64,000 bases of DNA from Mycobacterium neglectum (GTDB lineage: Bacteria > Actinomycetota > Actinomycetes > Mycobacteriales > Mycobacteriaceae): NCBI RefSeq assembly GCF_002591975.1, contig NZ_NVQE01000020.1, positions 32,897-96,896 of the forward strand. Reading direction: 5' to 3'. The stretch's first letter is position 1; each line of letters opens with the position of its first letter. Below the pieces are notes generated by a model. That model saw nothing but the letters and a program-made list of their open reading frames with translations. It was not told the origin of the DNA and made no database searches. Shown in pieces: positions 52,588-62,100 of the stretch. The translations under genes and the position numbers were made by a program.

Positions 52588-53997
52588 TCAACCCCCTTGG
52601 ACCAGTGCAAGCGTTCCGACGGGCGTGGAGCGCCAATGGCCTGCGCTGACGGTCGTCAACCGTGCGACTGCACGCTCGATCCCGCGTGCGAGCTCGTCGA
52701 CGTCTGGCGCCGCGTCGTAGTCGCCGATGATTCCGAAAGCGAGGTGGTCGGCGTAACTCATGATTGCTATGCCCGTGCGTAGTTGTAGTGCCAACGGCGG
52801 AATCGGAAGTAACCGGACGACCTCCCGGCCCATGACCCGCAAGCGCTTTCGCGGTCCCGGCACGTTCGTGGCCAGCGTGACGACACCGCGCTGCGGCAGC
52901 CGAGTCAACGTTCGCACCGTCCACGCCGTTACCGGGAAGGGGATGGCCTTCGCCGCGGATACGAAGATGTTGCCGGCCTGACGTTGTCCACTCGCCTTGG
53001 CTCGCGTGAGTCGGGCGTGCACAGTTTGCAACTGGGCGACAGGATCGGCCTTCTCCACCGGAAGGCACGGCAACATGACCGAGACACGGTTGTCCGTCTT
53101 GTCCGCAGCGTCGGCCGACCGCACAGAGATCGGCACCAGAGTGCGAAGTGAATCGGGCCGTGGTCGCTCTCCGCGACGAAGCAGCATCGCACGATAGCTA
53201 TCGGTGATCGCTGCCAGCGCAACGTCGTTGACGGTCACCCCGAACCCGGCGCAGATCTTTGCGACATGGTCCAGCGAGACCTCGACCGAGGCGTAACGCC
53301 GCATGTTGGTCAGCGGTCCGGTGAGCGACGACGACGCCGCAGGACGCAGCAGACCGCTCGCGATCTCCGCGGCTCCCTGCAGGGCGTGCGCCGCGGCGGC
53401 CGTCACGCCAAGCGACGTGCGCCACGCTCCGGCGAACCACTCGATCGGGTTGAGTGTGAGCGCCGGCAGTCGCAGTCCGCGCGCCGGCTGGTGCGCGGCG
53501 CATATTTGGGTTGCAAAGGTGTCGCCCGCGCCGTCGTCGCAGATCCGGGAGAGCATGTGCGTCGCCGCTATACCATCGGCGATGCAGTGGTGGACCTTCA
53601 TCAAGATCGCCCACCGGTTGTTCGCCAGGCCACCGACGACCCAGCATTCCCACAAGGGGCGGTCACGATCGAGACGGCGCTCCATGATCTCGGCGACCCA
53701 GCGGGACAGTGCCGCATCGTCTCCAGGACCCGGCAGCGCCGCCCGCCGGATGTGATGGGAGATGTCGAGGTCGTTGTCGTCCACCCAACGGGGAGCGCCG
53801 AGGTCCAACGGCTGGGTGTGCAGGACTTGCCTGAACCGCGGCACCGACATCACGCGCTCGCCGATGGTCGAGATCAGCGAATCGAAGCTGGGCATCGGCC
53901 CGGCAAGCACTGCGACGGCGCCGATCGCGAGGCTGACGTGGCGGTCGGAGTCCTCGGCCTGAAGGAACCCCGCATCAAGCATTGTCAATTGCTCCAT
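52588..53997 (-). CDS. Wax ester synthase/diacylglycerol acyltransferase (Tgs type)
   Basis: 469 residues. The acyltransferase motif is KVHHCIADGIAA (HHxxxDG) near residue 130, followed by the WES C-terminal domain (NVPGPRKRLRVMGREVVRLLPIPP). It forms triacylglycerol or wax esters from acyl-CoA. ATG 53997 gives the family N-terminus EQLTMLDAGFLQAE. It is preceded 36 nt upstream by a DosR-box-like site, suggesting hypoxic/NO induction as for M. tuberculosis tgs1. Confidence 0.93.
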   Translation of the reverse strand: MEQLTMLDAGFLQAEDSDRHVSLAIGAVAVLAGPMPSFDSLISTIGERVMSVPRFRQVLHTQPLDLGAPRWVDDNDLDISHHIRRAALPGPGDDAALSRWVAEIMERRLDRDRPLWECWVVGGLANNRWAILMKVHHCIADGIAATHMLSRICDDGAGDTFATQICAAHQPARGLRLPALTLNPIEWFAGAWRTSLGVTAAAAHALQGAAEIASGLLRPAASSSLTGPLTNMRRYASVEVSLDHVAKICAGFGVTVNDVALAAITDSYRAMLLRRGERPRPDSLRTLVPISVRSADAADKTDNRVSVMLPCLPVEKADPVAQLQTVHARLTRAKASGQRQAGNIFVSAAKAIPFPVTAWTVRTLTRLPQRGVVTLATNVPGPRKRLRVMGREVVRLLPIPPLALQLRTGIAIMSYADHLAFGIIGDYDAAPDVDELARGIERAVARLTTVSAGHWRSTPVGTLALVQGG

Positions 53998-54032
53998 GAA
54001 TCCACTGTCGGCCGTCTTTGAGCGCCGCGGCA

Positions 54033-54046
54033 GGGGCAAAGGTCCC
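54033..54046 (-). promoter_or_regulatory. DosR box-like site upstream of the wax synthase
   Basis: Read on the minus strand, GGGACCTTTGCCCC matches the DosR core GGGACTTTNGNCCC at 13 of 14 informative or free positions. It lies 36-49 nt before the ATG. The upstream neighbour ends at 54057, so it belongs to the wax synthase-PNPOx transcript. Confidence 0.7.
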
Positions 54047-54056
54047 TATCGAAGGG

Positions 54057-54476
54057 TCAGTTGTCCTCGACTGCAGAGCCGAATCCGAAGCGTCGGCCGC
54101 TTATCTCTGACGGGTGCACCCGCACATAGCGCGGCTTCGAGCCGGCTGTCCACGGCAGGAGTTGTGCTCGCTGGGCTTCCTCGATCTCGGCGCCGGTGTG
54201 GAGCATCTGCGCCGCGCCCTTGACGATCACGCTCCAGCCTTCCGACACGTTGTGGTCGTCGGCTTCAAAAACCACATGGGCGCTCATCACGACGGTGAAC
54301 AGCTTGGTGGCGTACTCCGCAGTGCGGAACAGCACGGTCTTGTTTTGCACGACGAAGTTGACGGGAAAAATCTCCGGGTAGCCGTCCACGCAGGTAACGA
54401 GCCTGCCCAGCGTCATGCTCGACAGCAGGCTCCAGCTCTCTTCTGCTGAAAGGACATCCATCGGTTTACCGGTCAT
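54057..54476 (-). CDS. Pyridoxamine 5'-phosphate oxidase-fold protein
   Basis: 139 residues. Split barrel: LGRLVTCVDGYPEIFPVNFVV, VLFRTAEYATKLF, VVFEADDHNVSEGWSVIVKGAAQ and the C-terminal ISGRRFGFG. It is a paralogue of the 52142-52582 protein and probably a flavin or F420 binding protein. It lies directly upstream of the DosR-type promoter of the wax synthase; its own upstream region shows no clear DosR box. Confidence 0.88.
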   Translation of the reverse strand: MTGKPMDVLSAEESWSLLSSMTLGRLVTCVDGYPEIFPVNFVVQNKTVLFRTAEYATKLFTVVMSAHVVFEADDHNVSEGWSVIVKGAAQMLHTGAEIEEAQRAQLLPWTAGSKPRYVRVHPSEISGRRFGFGSAVEDN

Positions 54477-54526
54477 GGTCGCAGTCTAGAGATTCGGCGC
54501 CCGAGAATCCCAGCACTGAAGCGGCC

Positions 54527-54952
54527 TCAGCTCGACAGCAGGAGAATTCCGCCGAAAACCAACGCGACAATCTTGATCACCTCGAGTGCCACGTAGATGT
54601 AGTGGGCACGGGAGCGGGCGGCGTTCTGACCGGCCAACACTGCGTCGGAGCGGCGCGTCAATCGCGGCCGCACACCGGCCAATTGGACGACCAGAGCGAC
54701 GAAGGCAATTGCGAGCGTAACGACAACGCCGACGGACGGACGACTCGGTGCCAGCGCCACAAGGATGCCGACAGCGATCAGCACCTCGGTGCTGTTGAGC
54801 GCGCGAAAGACCAACCGGCCGATGCCCAGTCCGATCTGCAGGGTGACCCCGGGAGCCCGGAACTTCAGCGGCGCCTCGAGGAAAGAGATGGCCAAAACCA
54901 TGCCAAGCCAGACGAACGTCAGCGCGGCGGCGACGGCTGGACCCGAACTCAT
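54527..54952 (-). CDS. Four-helix membrane protein
   Basis: 141 residues with four hydrophobic helices (PAVAAALTFVWLGMVLAISFLEAP, EVLIAVGILVALAP, VGVVVTLAIAFVALVVQLAG, IYVALEVIKIVALVFGGILLL). Its first helix ends in FLEAPLKFRAPG. ATG 54952 overlaps the regulator stop (ATGA). It is in an operon with the HTH regulator that is divergent from a globin, so a role in NO or heme handling is possible but unproven. Confidence 0.8.
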   Translation of the reverse strand: MSSGPAVAAALTFVWLGMVLAISFLEAPLKFRAPGVTLQIGLGIGRLVFRALNSTEVLIAVGILVALAPSRPSVGVVVTLAIAFVALVVQLAGVRPRLTRRSDAVLAGQNAARSRAHYIYVALEVIKIVALVFGGILLLSS

Positions 54953-55623
54953 GAGGCCGGCCTTTCCATCGTGACGTGGGCCAAGCAGAGGTCAGGCTCG
55001 ACGAACGGCTCCAACCTCTCCACAGTGACGGGCGCATTCCACGCGTCCAACGCGCCCTGCATGAGTCCCAGGTGGATCGGACAGATGATGGCCGACTTGT
55101 CCGCGGCCACCTCGAGGAACGGACAATGACGCAGTCCGACTTGAACTTCGCCGTGGGCTACCAGCCGCTGGGGCGCAAACCCCAGGTCGTCGAGCAGGGC
55201 GATCAGCCGATTGATCGACTGCCGCACACCTGGTGGCTTACGCGTCGGACCGGCGACCCGGCTTGCCCACGCGCGGCCCGCCTCGAGCGCCTTGACGCTG
55301 GCGTTGCGTTCGCCGGCCAGTGCGACGGTGAGGATCTCGGCGAGCAACCGATAGCGTCGCGAGCCGCCGGGGTCCATTCTGCGGACCGCGCGGAACATCA
55401 GCGGCGGCCGGCCGCGGCGCTTTTCCTCCGGCTCGACGGTTTCGATTCTGCCTTCGGCGACCAGGGTTTCCAAGTGAAATCGGACGGTATTGGGGTGCAC
55501 CCCAAGCTGATCCGCGATCTCGACAATTGTCGTCGCGCTGGCCGCGCCCCTCATTGCGGCCAGTACGTCTTCGCGTCGGTCGGATCGCTGTGATGAGGCG
55601 CTCACTGTCTTGACCGTCGACAT
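54949..55623 (-). CDS. HTH regulator (ArsR/SufR-like) with CxnC motif
   Basis: 224 residues. HTH TTIVEIADQLGVHPNTVRFHLETLVAEGRI (residues about 31-60) and basic wing KRRGRPPLMF. The C-terminal half carries RHCPFLEVAADKSAIICPIHLGLMQGAL with two Cys 13 residues apart and another near the end (DLCLAHV), candidate Fe-S ligands. It is divergent from a group III globin (48 bp) and coupled to a membrane gene, a plausible NO-responsive unit. Paralogue of 26133-26807. Confidence 0.85.
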   Translation of the reverse strand: MSTVKTVSASSQRSDRREDVLAAMRGAASATTIVEIADQLGVHPNTVRFHLETLVAEGRIETVEPEEKRRGRPPLMFRAVRRMDPGGSRRYRLLAEILTVALAGERNASVKALEAGRAWASRVAGPTRKPPGVRQSINRLIALLDDLGFAPQRLVAHGEVQVGLRHCPFLEVAADKSAIICPIHLGLMQGALDAWNAPVTVERLEPFVEPDLCLAHVTMERPAS

Positions 55624-55632
55624 ACGCTAGAG

Positions 55633-55654
55633 TTTACACAATATGAGTTGTAAA
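55633..55654. promoter_or_regulatory. Inverted repeat between regulator and globin
   Basis: TTTACA at 55633-55638 and TGTAAA at 55649-55654 form an inverted repeat with a 10-bp spacer, in an AT-rich 48-bp divergent region. Likely operator of the adjacent HTH regulator; it overlaps the promoters of both genes. Confidence 0.55.
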
Positions 55655-55671
55655 AAATAGAAAGGCTTCCC

Positions 55672-56076
55672 ATGTCGGACCTGGCCACTCGCGACGATGT
55701 CGAGGTTTTGCTCCGGCGCTTCTACGGTCGGGTGTTCGCCGACGATGTCCTGGCCGAACCGTTTAGCGAGTTACGCGCGAAAGGGCTGGAGTCCCATTTG
55801 CCGGTGATGTGCGACTTCTGGGAAACCGTTCTGTTCCGCGCAGGGCTCTACCACGGCAGCGCGCTGCTGGTTCATCGCCAACTCAATGAGCGACATCCAT
55901 TGTGCGCTAATCATTTCGCGCGCTGGCTTTCACTGTGGGAGCGCACGGTCGACGAAATGTACTACGGTCCCGCCGCGCAGCGGGCGAAGGTTCAGGCCGC
56001 CAGGATCGCCAAGTCCATGCACCGACGTCTCAACGGTCGCGACGCACCGGAACTCGACGCGTTGGTCCCGCACTGA
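55672..56076 (+). CDS. Group III truncated hemoglobin
   Basis: 134 residues. It begins SDLATRDDVEVLLRRFYGRVFADDVLAEPF, with the B-helix Phe-Tyr pair, HLPVMCDFWETVLF, and the proximal His in ANHFARWLSLW; a C-terminal helix follows. Group III globins occur beside nitrogen-oxide metabolism genes. It is separated from narI by 7 bp (convergent) and divergent from the HTH regulator. A role in NO or peroxynitrite handling is inferred from the neighbours. Confidence 0.9.
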   Translation: MSDLATRDDVEVLLRRFYGRVFADDVLAEPFSELRAKGLESHLPVMCDFWETVLFRAGLYHGSALLVHRQLNERHPLCANHFARWLSLWERTVDEMYYGPAAQRAKVQAARIAKSMHRRLNGRDAPELDALVPH

Positions 56077-56083
56077 TCCTGCG

Positions 56084-56812
56084 TCACCAACCCCGACGCC
56101 GCGGGTGTGAGCCCACGAGCGCGTCGTTGGCCGCGTCGCGGGTGCGGTAGACGATGTAGGGACGGAACAGGTATCCGATCGGTGCGCTGAACACGTGCAC
56201 GAGCCGGGTGAACGGCCATAGGCAAAACAAGACGAGTGCGATCATTACGTGAATGTGGAACCACAACGGCGCCTGCACCATCAGATCACCGCGCGGCTGC
56301 AGGATCCAGATGGACCGGAACCACGGCGACACACTCTCGCGGTAGTCATGCTCCGCGCCGACCGGCGTCGCCCCGATCAGCGTGCATGCCAAACCAGCGA
56401 CGATCGCCAGCACCAGCACCAGATACATCACCTTGTCGTTGGCGGTGGTGGCCAAGAACACCGGACCCGTGGTGCGACGGCGAAACACCAATAGCGCAAT
56501 GCCCCCCAGGGTGGTGACCCCGGCGACGACACCGAGAACCATGGCCTGAATGTGGTACACGTGATCGGTCATGACCAGGTCGGTCCACGATTCGGGGATG
56601 ACCAAACCGATGATGTGGCCGGCGATGACCACCAGGATTCCGAAGTGAAACATTGGGCTGCCGATACGCAGCAGTCGCGATTCGTAGAGCTGCGACGAGC
56701 GGGTCGTCCAGCCGAACTTGTCGTAGCGGTAGCGCCACCAGATTCCGACCGCGACGATCGCCAGGGTCACATAGGGGACGACATCCCAGAAGATAACCCA
56801 TCCCGAAATCAT
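56084..56812 (-). CDS. narI: Respiratory nitrate reductase gamma subunit NarI
   Basis: 242 residues, five hydrophobic helices. Heme b ligands lie in MFHFGILVVIAGHIIG and in WFHIHVMIALVLFCLWPFTRL. It oxidises menaquinol and passes electrons to NarH. It starts at ATG 56812, 1 nt after the narJ stop. Last gene of narGHJI. Confidence 0.95.
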   Translation of the reverse strand: MISGWVIFWDVVPYVTLAIVAVGIWWRYRYDKFGWTTRSSQLYESRLLRIGSPMFHFGILVVIAGHIIGLVIPESWTDLVMTDHVYHIQAMVLGVVAGVTTLGGIALLVFRRRTTGPVFLATTANDKVMYLVLVLAIVAGLACTLIGATPVGAEHDYRESVSPWFRSIWILQPRGDLMVQAPLWFHIHVMIALVLFCLWPFTRLVHVFSAPIGYLFRPYIVYRTRDAANDALVGSHPRRRGW

Positions 56813-56813
56813 C

Positions 56814-57467
56814 TCAATCTCCCTGTGCGCGTCGCGGTGGCACGGTCAACGTGAACGGTTCCAGCCCAACCGATTCGGCCGGCGGCCCGGCCGTGGCCAG
56901 TCGCCGAGCGCGCTCGATGTCCCGGTCGGTCGCCGTCGGCAGCGTCTGACACACCGCGGCAACAGCGTGCGCATACGGCGAGCCCGATCGTTCCAACGCG
57001 TCGCGCAATACATCGATCGGCACCCGGTGCTCGACGAGCAATCGCCGGCCCGCCTCGGGGTCGACGGTAGCGGCGAACTCCAGCACCACCGGCAGATGGT
57101 CGGGCGCTTCGCGGCGCGGCGGCCCCACCCCGGCGGCCCGGTAGGCGCGCGTGAAGGACAGCATCTGGCTGCCGCGGTTGCGGGTGTCGCCGCCGGTCCA
57201 GTACGTCAGATACATGGTCGACCGGCGCCGCAGGTCGAAGGTGTCGACGTAGTCGGTGGCCGCACGCATCGGATCGGCGTCCCGCAATGCCACCACAGTC
57301 CGGCCGAGCAGTTCGGCCGGGCTGCCTGACACGTTTGCGAGCAGCTCATCGACGGTGGCCAACCGCCCGATGTGCTGCTCGTCGGGGTACGCCAGCAGCA
57401 GCGAGGCCGCCTGCCACACCAGTCGGTGCTCCAGTGTGTGTTGGCGTTCGCGCCTGAGCAGTTTCAT
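56814..57467 (-). CDS. narJ: Nitrate reductase molybdenum-cofactor assembly chaperone NarJ
   Basis: 217 residues, NarJ/TorD-type helical chaperone: LLLAYPDEQHIGRLATVDELL, RRRSTMYLTYWTGGDTRNRG, and DHLPVVLEFAATVDPEAG. It binds NarG and promotes cofactor insertion. It starts at ATG 57467, overlapping the narH stop (57464) by 4 bp. Confidence 0.92.
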   Translation of the reverse strand: MKLLRRERQHTLEHRLVWQAASLLLAYPDEQHIGRLATVDELLANVSGSPAELLGRTVVALRDADPMRAATDYVDTFDLRRRSTMYLTYWTGGDTRNRGSQMLSFTRAYRAAGVGPPRREAPDHLPVVLEFAATVDPEAGRRLLVEHRVPIDVLRDALERSGSPYAHAVAAVCQTLPTATDRDIERARRLATAGPPAESVGLEPFTLTVPPRRAQGD

Positions 57468-59128
57468 TGCTGCGGCCCGCCGGGGAACATGCCGCCGGGC
57501 ACGCCGCGCCCGTCCCAGTTGAGCAGGTTCACCCGCGACGGATTCTCGGCGGTGACCCCAATCCCGTCGGCGGTCTGCCGATGCTGCAGAGCGTGAAACG
57601 TCTCCACCGCCACCGGTACCGGGTCGCCGCTGGCCTCACCGAACGGCCCCGACTCGTACATACCGGGCCCCCCCTCGAACGAAAGCGAACAGCCGGGCTC
57701 CTCGAGCGATTGAGATTCCAGCGCATGCGCGTCGGCGATGTATGCCGTCGGTATGACGTAGCGCTCGTCGTATTTGGCCAGTGCGAGCAGGCGGTACATC
57801 TCGTAGATCTGCTCTTCGGTCATCCCGACTGCCTGCGGAATGTGCGGCTGGGTTTCGCGGCCGAGGTTGATGTCGCGCATGTAGGAGCGCATCGCGGCCA
57901 GCCGACGCAGCACGCCCTCCACCACCGCGGTATCGCCCGCGGTGAACAGCCCGGCGAGGTACTCGATCGGAATCCGCAGCGCCTCCAGCGCGCCGAACAG
58001 GTTGCCCAGCTCCTCGCCGTCGTGGCCGTCACGGGCGACGGCGTCGACCACCGGAGACAGCGGCGGGATGTACCAGACCATCGGCATGGTGCGGTATTCG
58101 GGATGCAGCGGCAGCGCCACCTGATAGTTGTGGATCAGCGCGTAGATCGGTGATCGCTGCGCCGCCTCGATCCACTCCTCAGAGATGCCCTCGGCGCGTG
58201 CCCCGGCTATGACCGCGGGGTCCTTGGGGTCCAACAAGACAGATTTCTGCGCCTCGTACAGGTCGGTGTCCTTCTCCACCGACGCTGCCTCCAACACCCG
58301 GTCGACGTCGTAGAGCACCAGGCCCAGGTAACGCAGCCGGCCGACGCAGGTTTCCGAACACACCGTCGGCAGACCGACCTCTATGCGTGGATAGCAGAAC
58401 GTACACTTCTCGGCCTTGCCGGTCTTGTGATTGAAATACACCTTCTTGTAGGGACATCCGGACACACACATGCGCCAGCCGCGGCACCGGTCCTGGTCCA
58501 CGAGCACTATGCCGTCCTCGGCGCGCTTGTACATCGCGCCGGACGGGCAGGATGCGACACACGACGGGTTCAGACAGTGCTCGCAGATGCGGGGCAGGTA
58601 GAACATGTAAGTCTGCTCGAGCTCCAGCCGGACCTTTTCGCTCACCTGCGCCAGTACCGGGTCGCCCGACAGGATTTCCGGTGAGCCCCCGAGGCTGTCG
58701 TCCCAATTCGCCGACCACTCGATCTTCATCGGCTCGCCGCTGATCAGGCTGCGCGGCGGTGCCACCGGCATGTGCTCACCGAGCGGCGCGTTCGTCAGGT
58801 TCTCGTAGTCGTAGGTCCACGGCTCGTAGTAGTCGTCCATGCTGGGCATCTTCGGGTTGGAAAAGATATGGAACAGCTTGCTCAGCCGACCGCCGTCGCG
58901 CAGCCGCAACCGGCCCTTGCGGTCACGCACCCACCCTCCGCGCCACCGCTCCTGATCTTCGTAGGTGCGCGGATACCCTTGGCCTGGGCGGGTTTCGACA
59001 TTGTTGAACCAGACGTACTCCATGCCGGGCCGGTTGGTCCAGGCCTGTTTACAGGTCACCGAGCAGGTGTGACACCCGATGCACTTGTCGAGGTTCATCA
59101 CCATCGCCATCTGGGCCATGACTTTCAC
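57464..59128 (-). CDS. narH: Nitrate reductase beta subunit NarH
   Basis: 554 residues. Four Cys clusters for Fe-S centres: CIGCHTCSVTCKQAW, CEHCLNPSCVASCPSGAMYK, CRGWRMCVSGCPYKKVYFN (with Trp replacing one Cys, the 3Fe-4S centre) and CTFCYPRIEVGLPTVCSETCVG. It carries electrons from NarI to NarG. It begins ATG 59128, immediately after narG. Confidence 0.97.
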   Translation of the reverse strand: MKVMAQMAMVMNLDKCIGCHTCSVTCKQAWTNRPGMEYVWFNNVETRPGQGYPRTYEDQERWRGGWVRDRKGRLRLRDGGRLSKLFHIFSNPKMPSMDDYYEPWTYDYENLTNAPLGEHMPVAPPRSLISGEPMKIEWSANWDDSLGGSPEILSGDPVLAQVSEKVRLELEQTYMFYLPRICEHCLNPSCVASCPSGAMYKRAEDGIVLVDQDRCRGWRMCVSGCPYKKVYFNHKTGKAEKCTFCYPRIEVGLPTVCSETCVGRLRYLGLVLYDVDRVLEAASVEKDTDLYEAQKSVLLDPKDPAVIAGARAEGISEEWIEAAQRSPIYALIHNYQVALPLHPEYRTMPMVWYIPPLSPVVDAVARDGHDGEELGNLFGALEALRIPIEYLAGLFTAGDTAVVEGVLRRLAAMRSYMRDINLGRETQPHIPQAVGMTEEQIYEMYRLLALAKYDERYVIPTAYIADAHALESQSLEEPGCSLSFEGGPGMYESGPFGEASGDPVPVAVETFHALQHRQTADGIGVTAENPSRVNLLNWDGRGVPGGMFPGGPQQ

Positions 59129-62100
59129 TTAAAACACCACCTCTTGGCTGCGACGGCGAACCACCGTCACCTCGTCGCGTTGGTTACCAGTGGGACCGAG
59201 ATAGTTGAACGCAAACGCGTTCTGCGCGTAGCCGCCGGCCAGGTGGCTGGGTTTGATCAGCAAGCGGGTCAGCGAATTGTGGATGCCGCCGCGCTTGCCG
59301 GTGGTCTCCGACAGTGGAACGTCGATCGTGCGCTCCTGGGCGTGGTAGACGAACACCACCCCCTCGGGCATCCGGTGCGACACGATCGCCCGTAGCACGA
59401 TCACGCCGTTGCGGTTGACCGCCTCGACCCAATCATTGTCCTGCACTTCGATTTTCGTGGCATCTGCCGGACTCATCCACATGGTGGGACCACCCCGGGA
59501 CAGTGACAGCATGAACAGGTTGTCTTGGTACTCCGAGTGGATCGACCACTTCGAATGCGGTGTCAGGTACCGCACTGTGATACCGATCCCGTCCGCTCCG
59601 CCCTGGCCCACCGGGGCCGCGCCGAACAGCCGCGACATGTCCAGCGGTGGCCGGTAGATCGGCAGCTGCTCGCCGAGTTCCTCGAGCCAGTCATGATCGA
59701 GGTAGAAGTGCATCCGGCCGGTCAGCGTGTGAAACGGCTTGAGCTCCTCGATGTTTACCGTAAAGGGTGCGTACCGGCGCCCCCCGGTTTCACTGCCCGA
59801 CCATTCCGGGCTGGTGATCACCGGCACCGGGCGTGCCTGCGTGTCGGCGAATGTGATGCGGCGCTCCTCGCTGCCCTCGGCCAGGTGCGCCAACGGCCGC
59901 CCAGTACGCCGCTCCAGCTCGCGGAACCCTTCGACGGCGAGTCGGCCGTTGGTGGTTCCCGACAGCGCGAGGATCGTCTCGGCCATGCGCTCCGCGGTGG
60001 TGATCGCCGGACGTCCCGCAGCCACACCGGTGTTCATCACACCGAACTTGGCGGCGAGTTCGCCGACCTCCCTATCCGGGCGCGTGGTGACCCCCTTGGT
60101 GGTCAACCCCAACCGCTCGACGAGCGGTCCCAGCGCCGCCCACTGCTCGGCCACCCCCGGGTAGTCTCGTTCCACCACCGCCAACGGGCCCATGGTCTTC
60201 CCGGGCACCGGTTTGTCTCCTGTGGTGCGCCAGTCCTGTTCGACGCCACCGGGATAGGCCATCGCGCCGGGAGTGTCGTGCTGCATGGCGCCCATCACCA
60301 CGTCGGTGCGCACACCCAGATGCTTTTTCGCCAACGCCGAGAACGCCCGTGCCACCGCAGCGAACGCCTCGAAGTCGGAATGAGCTTCCCAAGGCGGGTC
60401 GACGGCCGCATTGAACGCGTGCACGTAGGGATGCATGTCGGTGCTGGACAAATCGTACTTCTCGTACCAGGTCGCCGCCGGCAACACCACATCGCTCAGC
60501 AGCGTGGTGGACGTCATACGGAAGTCGATCGACATCATCAGGTCGAGCTTGCCCTCCGGGATGTCGTCGGACCAGGCAACGTCGTTGGGACGCAACGTTT
60601 CTGAAGTGGGGCTGGCCTGTAGATTGGAGTCGGTGCCGAGAAGGTGACGCAGGAAGTATTCGTTGCCCTTGCTCGAGGAACCCAACAGGTTGGCGCGCCA
60701 AACCGAGAGCACCCGTGGCCAGTTCGCCGGGTTGTCGGGATCGGTGACTGCCAGCTTCAGCTTTCCGGACGCCAACTGCTCGGCGACGTAGCCGGGGATT
60801 TCTGCGTTCTCGCATCCGGCTGCGGCTGCCTCGTCGGCGACGTCGAGGCTGGAGCGGTCGAACTGTGGGTAAAAGGGGCTCCAGCCCATCGCCGCGGCCG
60901 AGGCCAATACGTCCATCGTGTGTCTGCCGCGGAACCGACCCCGCCCCAGCGGGCTGGCCAGCGCGTCGGCCCGGTAGCCGTCGTAGCGCCACTGATCGGT
61001 GTGGACGTACCAGTACGAGGTTCCCGGCACCTGCCGCGGCGGCCGCACCCAGTCGGTGGCCATCGCCATCGCCGCCCACCCGGTGACGGGCCGACACTTC
61101 TCCTGCCCGACGTAGTGCGCCCATCCCCCACCGTTGCGACCCATCGCGCCGGTCAGCAGCACCAGCGCCAGCACCGCCCGGTAGGTGGCGTCGCCGTGGA
61201 ACCACTGGCAGATTCCGGCACCCATGATGATCATCGATCGTCCGCCGGATTCCTCGGCGTTGCGAGCGAACTCCTTCGCGATCCGGATCGCTTGTGTCGC
61301 CGCCACCCCGGTGATCGATTCCTGCCAGGCCGGCGTATAGGGATGGTCCGCGTCGTCGTAGCCGGTGGGCCAGTCCCCGGGCAATCCGGGGCGGGCCACT
61401 CCGTACTGGGCCAGCATCAGGTCGAACACCGTGCAGACCCGGTGCTCGCCCACCTGGCGTACCGGCACACCGCGCGTCAGCGTTTCGCCGTGCCCGTCGA
61501 GACTGTCGAAGCGCGGCAGCGCGATCGATGCCGCCGCACCGCCCTGCGCGCCCAGCACAGTCAGCGCCGGCACCAGATCACCGAGTTCGAGGTTCCACTT
61601 GCCCACGCCGTCGTCGCCGAAGCGGAATCCCAGCGAGCCGCGCGGCACCACCACCGAGTCGGTCGCCCCGTCGACCAGCACCGGCTTGAACGCGGCGTTC
61701 TCCACCTCGGCCGCGTCACCGCCCAGATCGGCCGCAGTGAGCATTTTGCCAGGCACCAGGTTGCCGTCGCGGTCCTCGAGCTTGACCAGAAACGGCAGGT
61801 CGGTGTACTGGCGCACATAGTCGACGAAGAACGGAACACGTTGTTTGACAAAGTATTCCGACAGCACCACGTGGCCCATCGCCATGGCCAGCGCGCCGTC
61901 CGTCCCCGCGGCGCAAGGCATCCACTCGTCGGCGAACTTGGTGTTGTCGGCGTAGTCGGGGCTGACGCTGACGACCTTGGTGCCGCGGTAGCGGACTTCG
62001 GTCATCCAGTGCGCGTCGGGTGTACGGGTCACCGGCACGTTGGAGCCCCACATCATCAGATACGACGCATCCCACCAATCCCCGGACTCCGGCACGTCGG

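Noticed and set aside
52583..53068. Extension of the PNPOx gene into the wax synthase
   Set aside because: It is antiphase sequence within the wax synthase coding region; ATG 52582 gives the normal family N-terminus.
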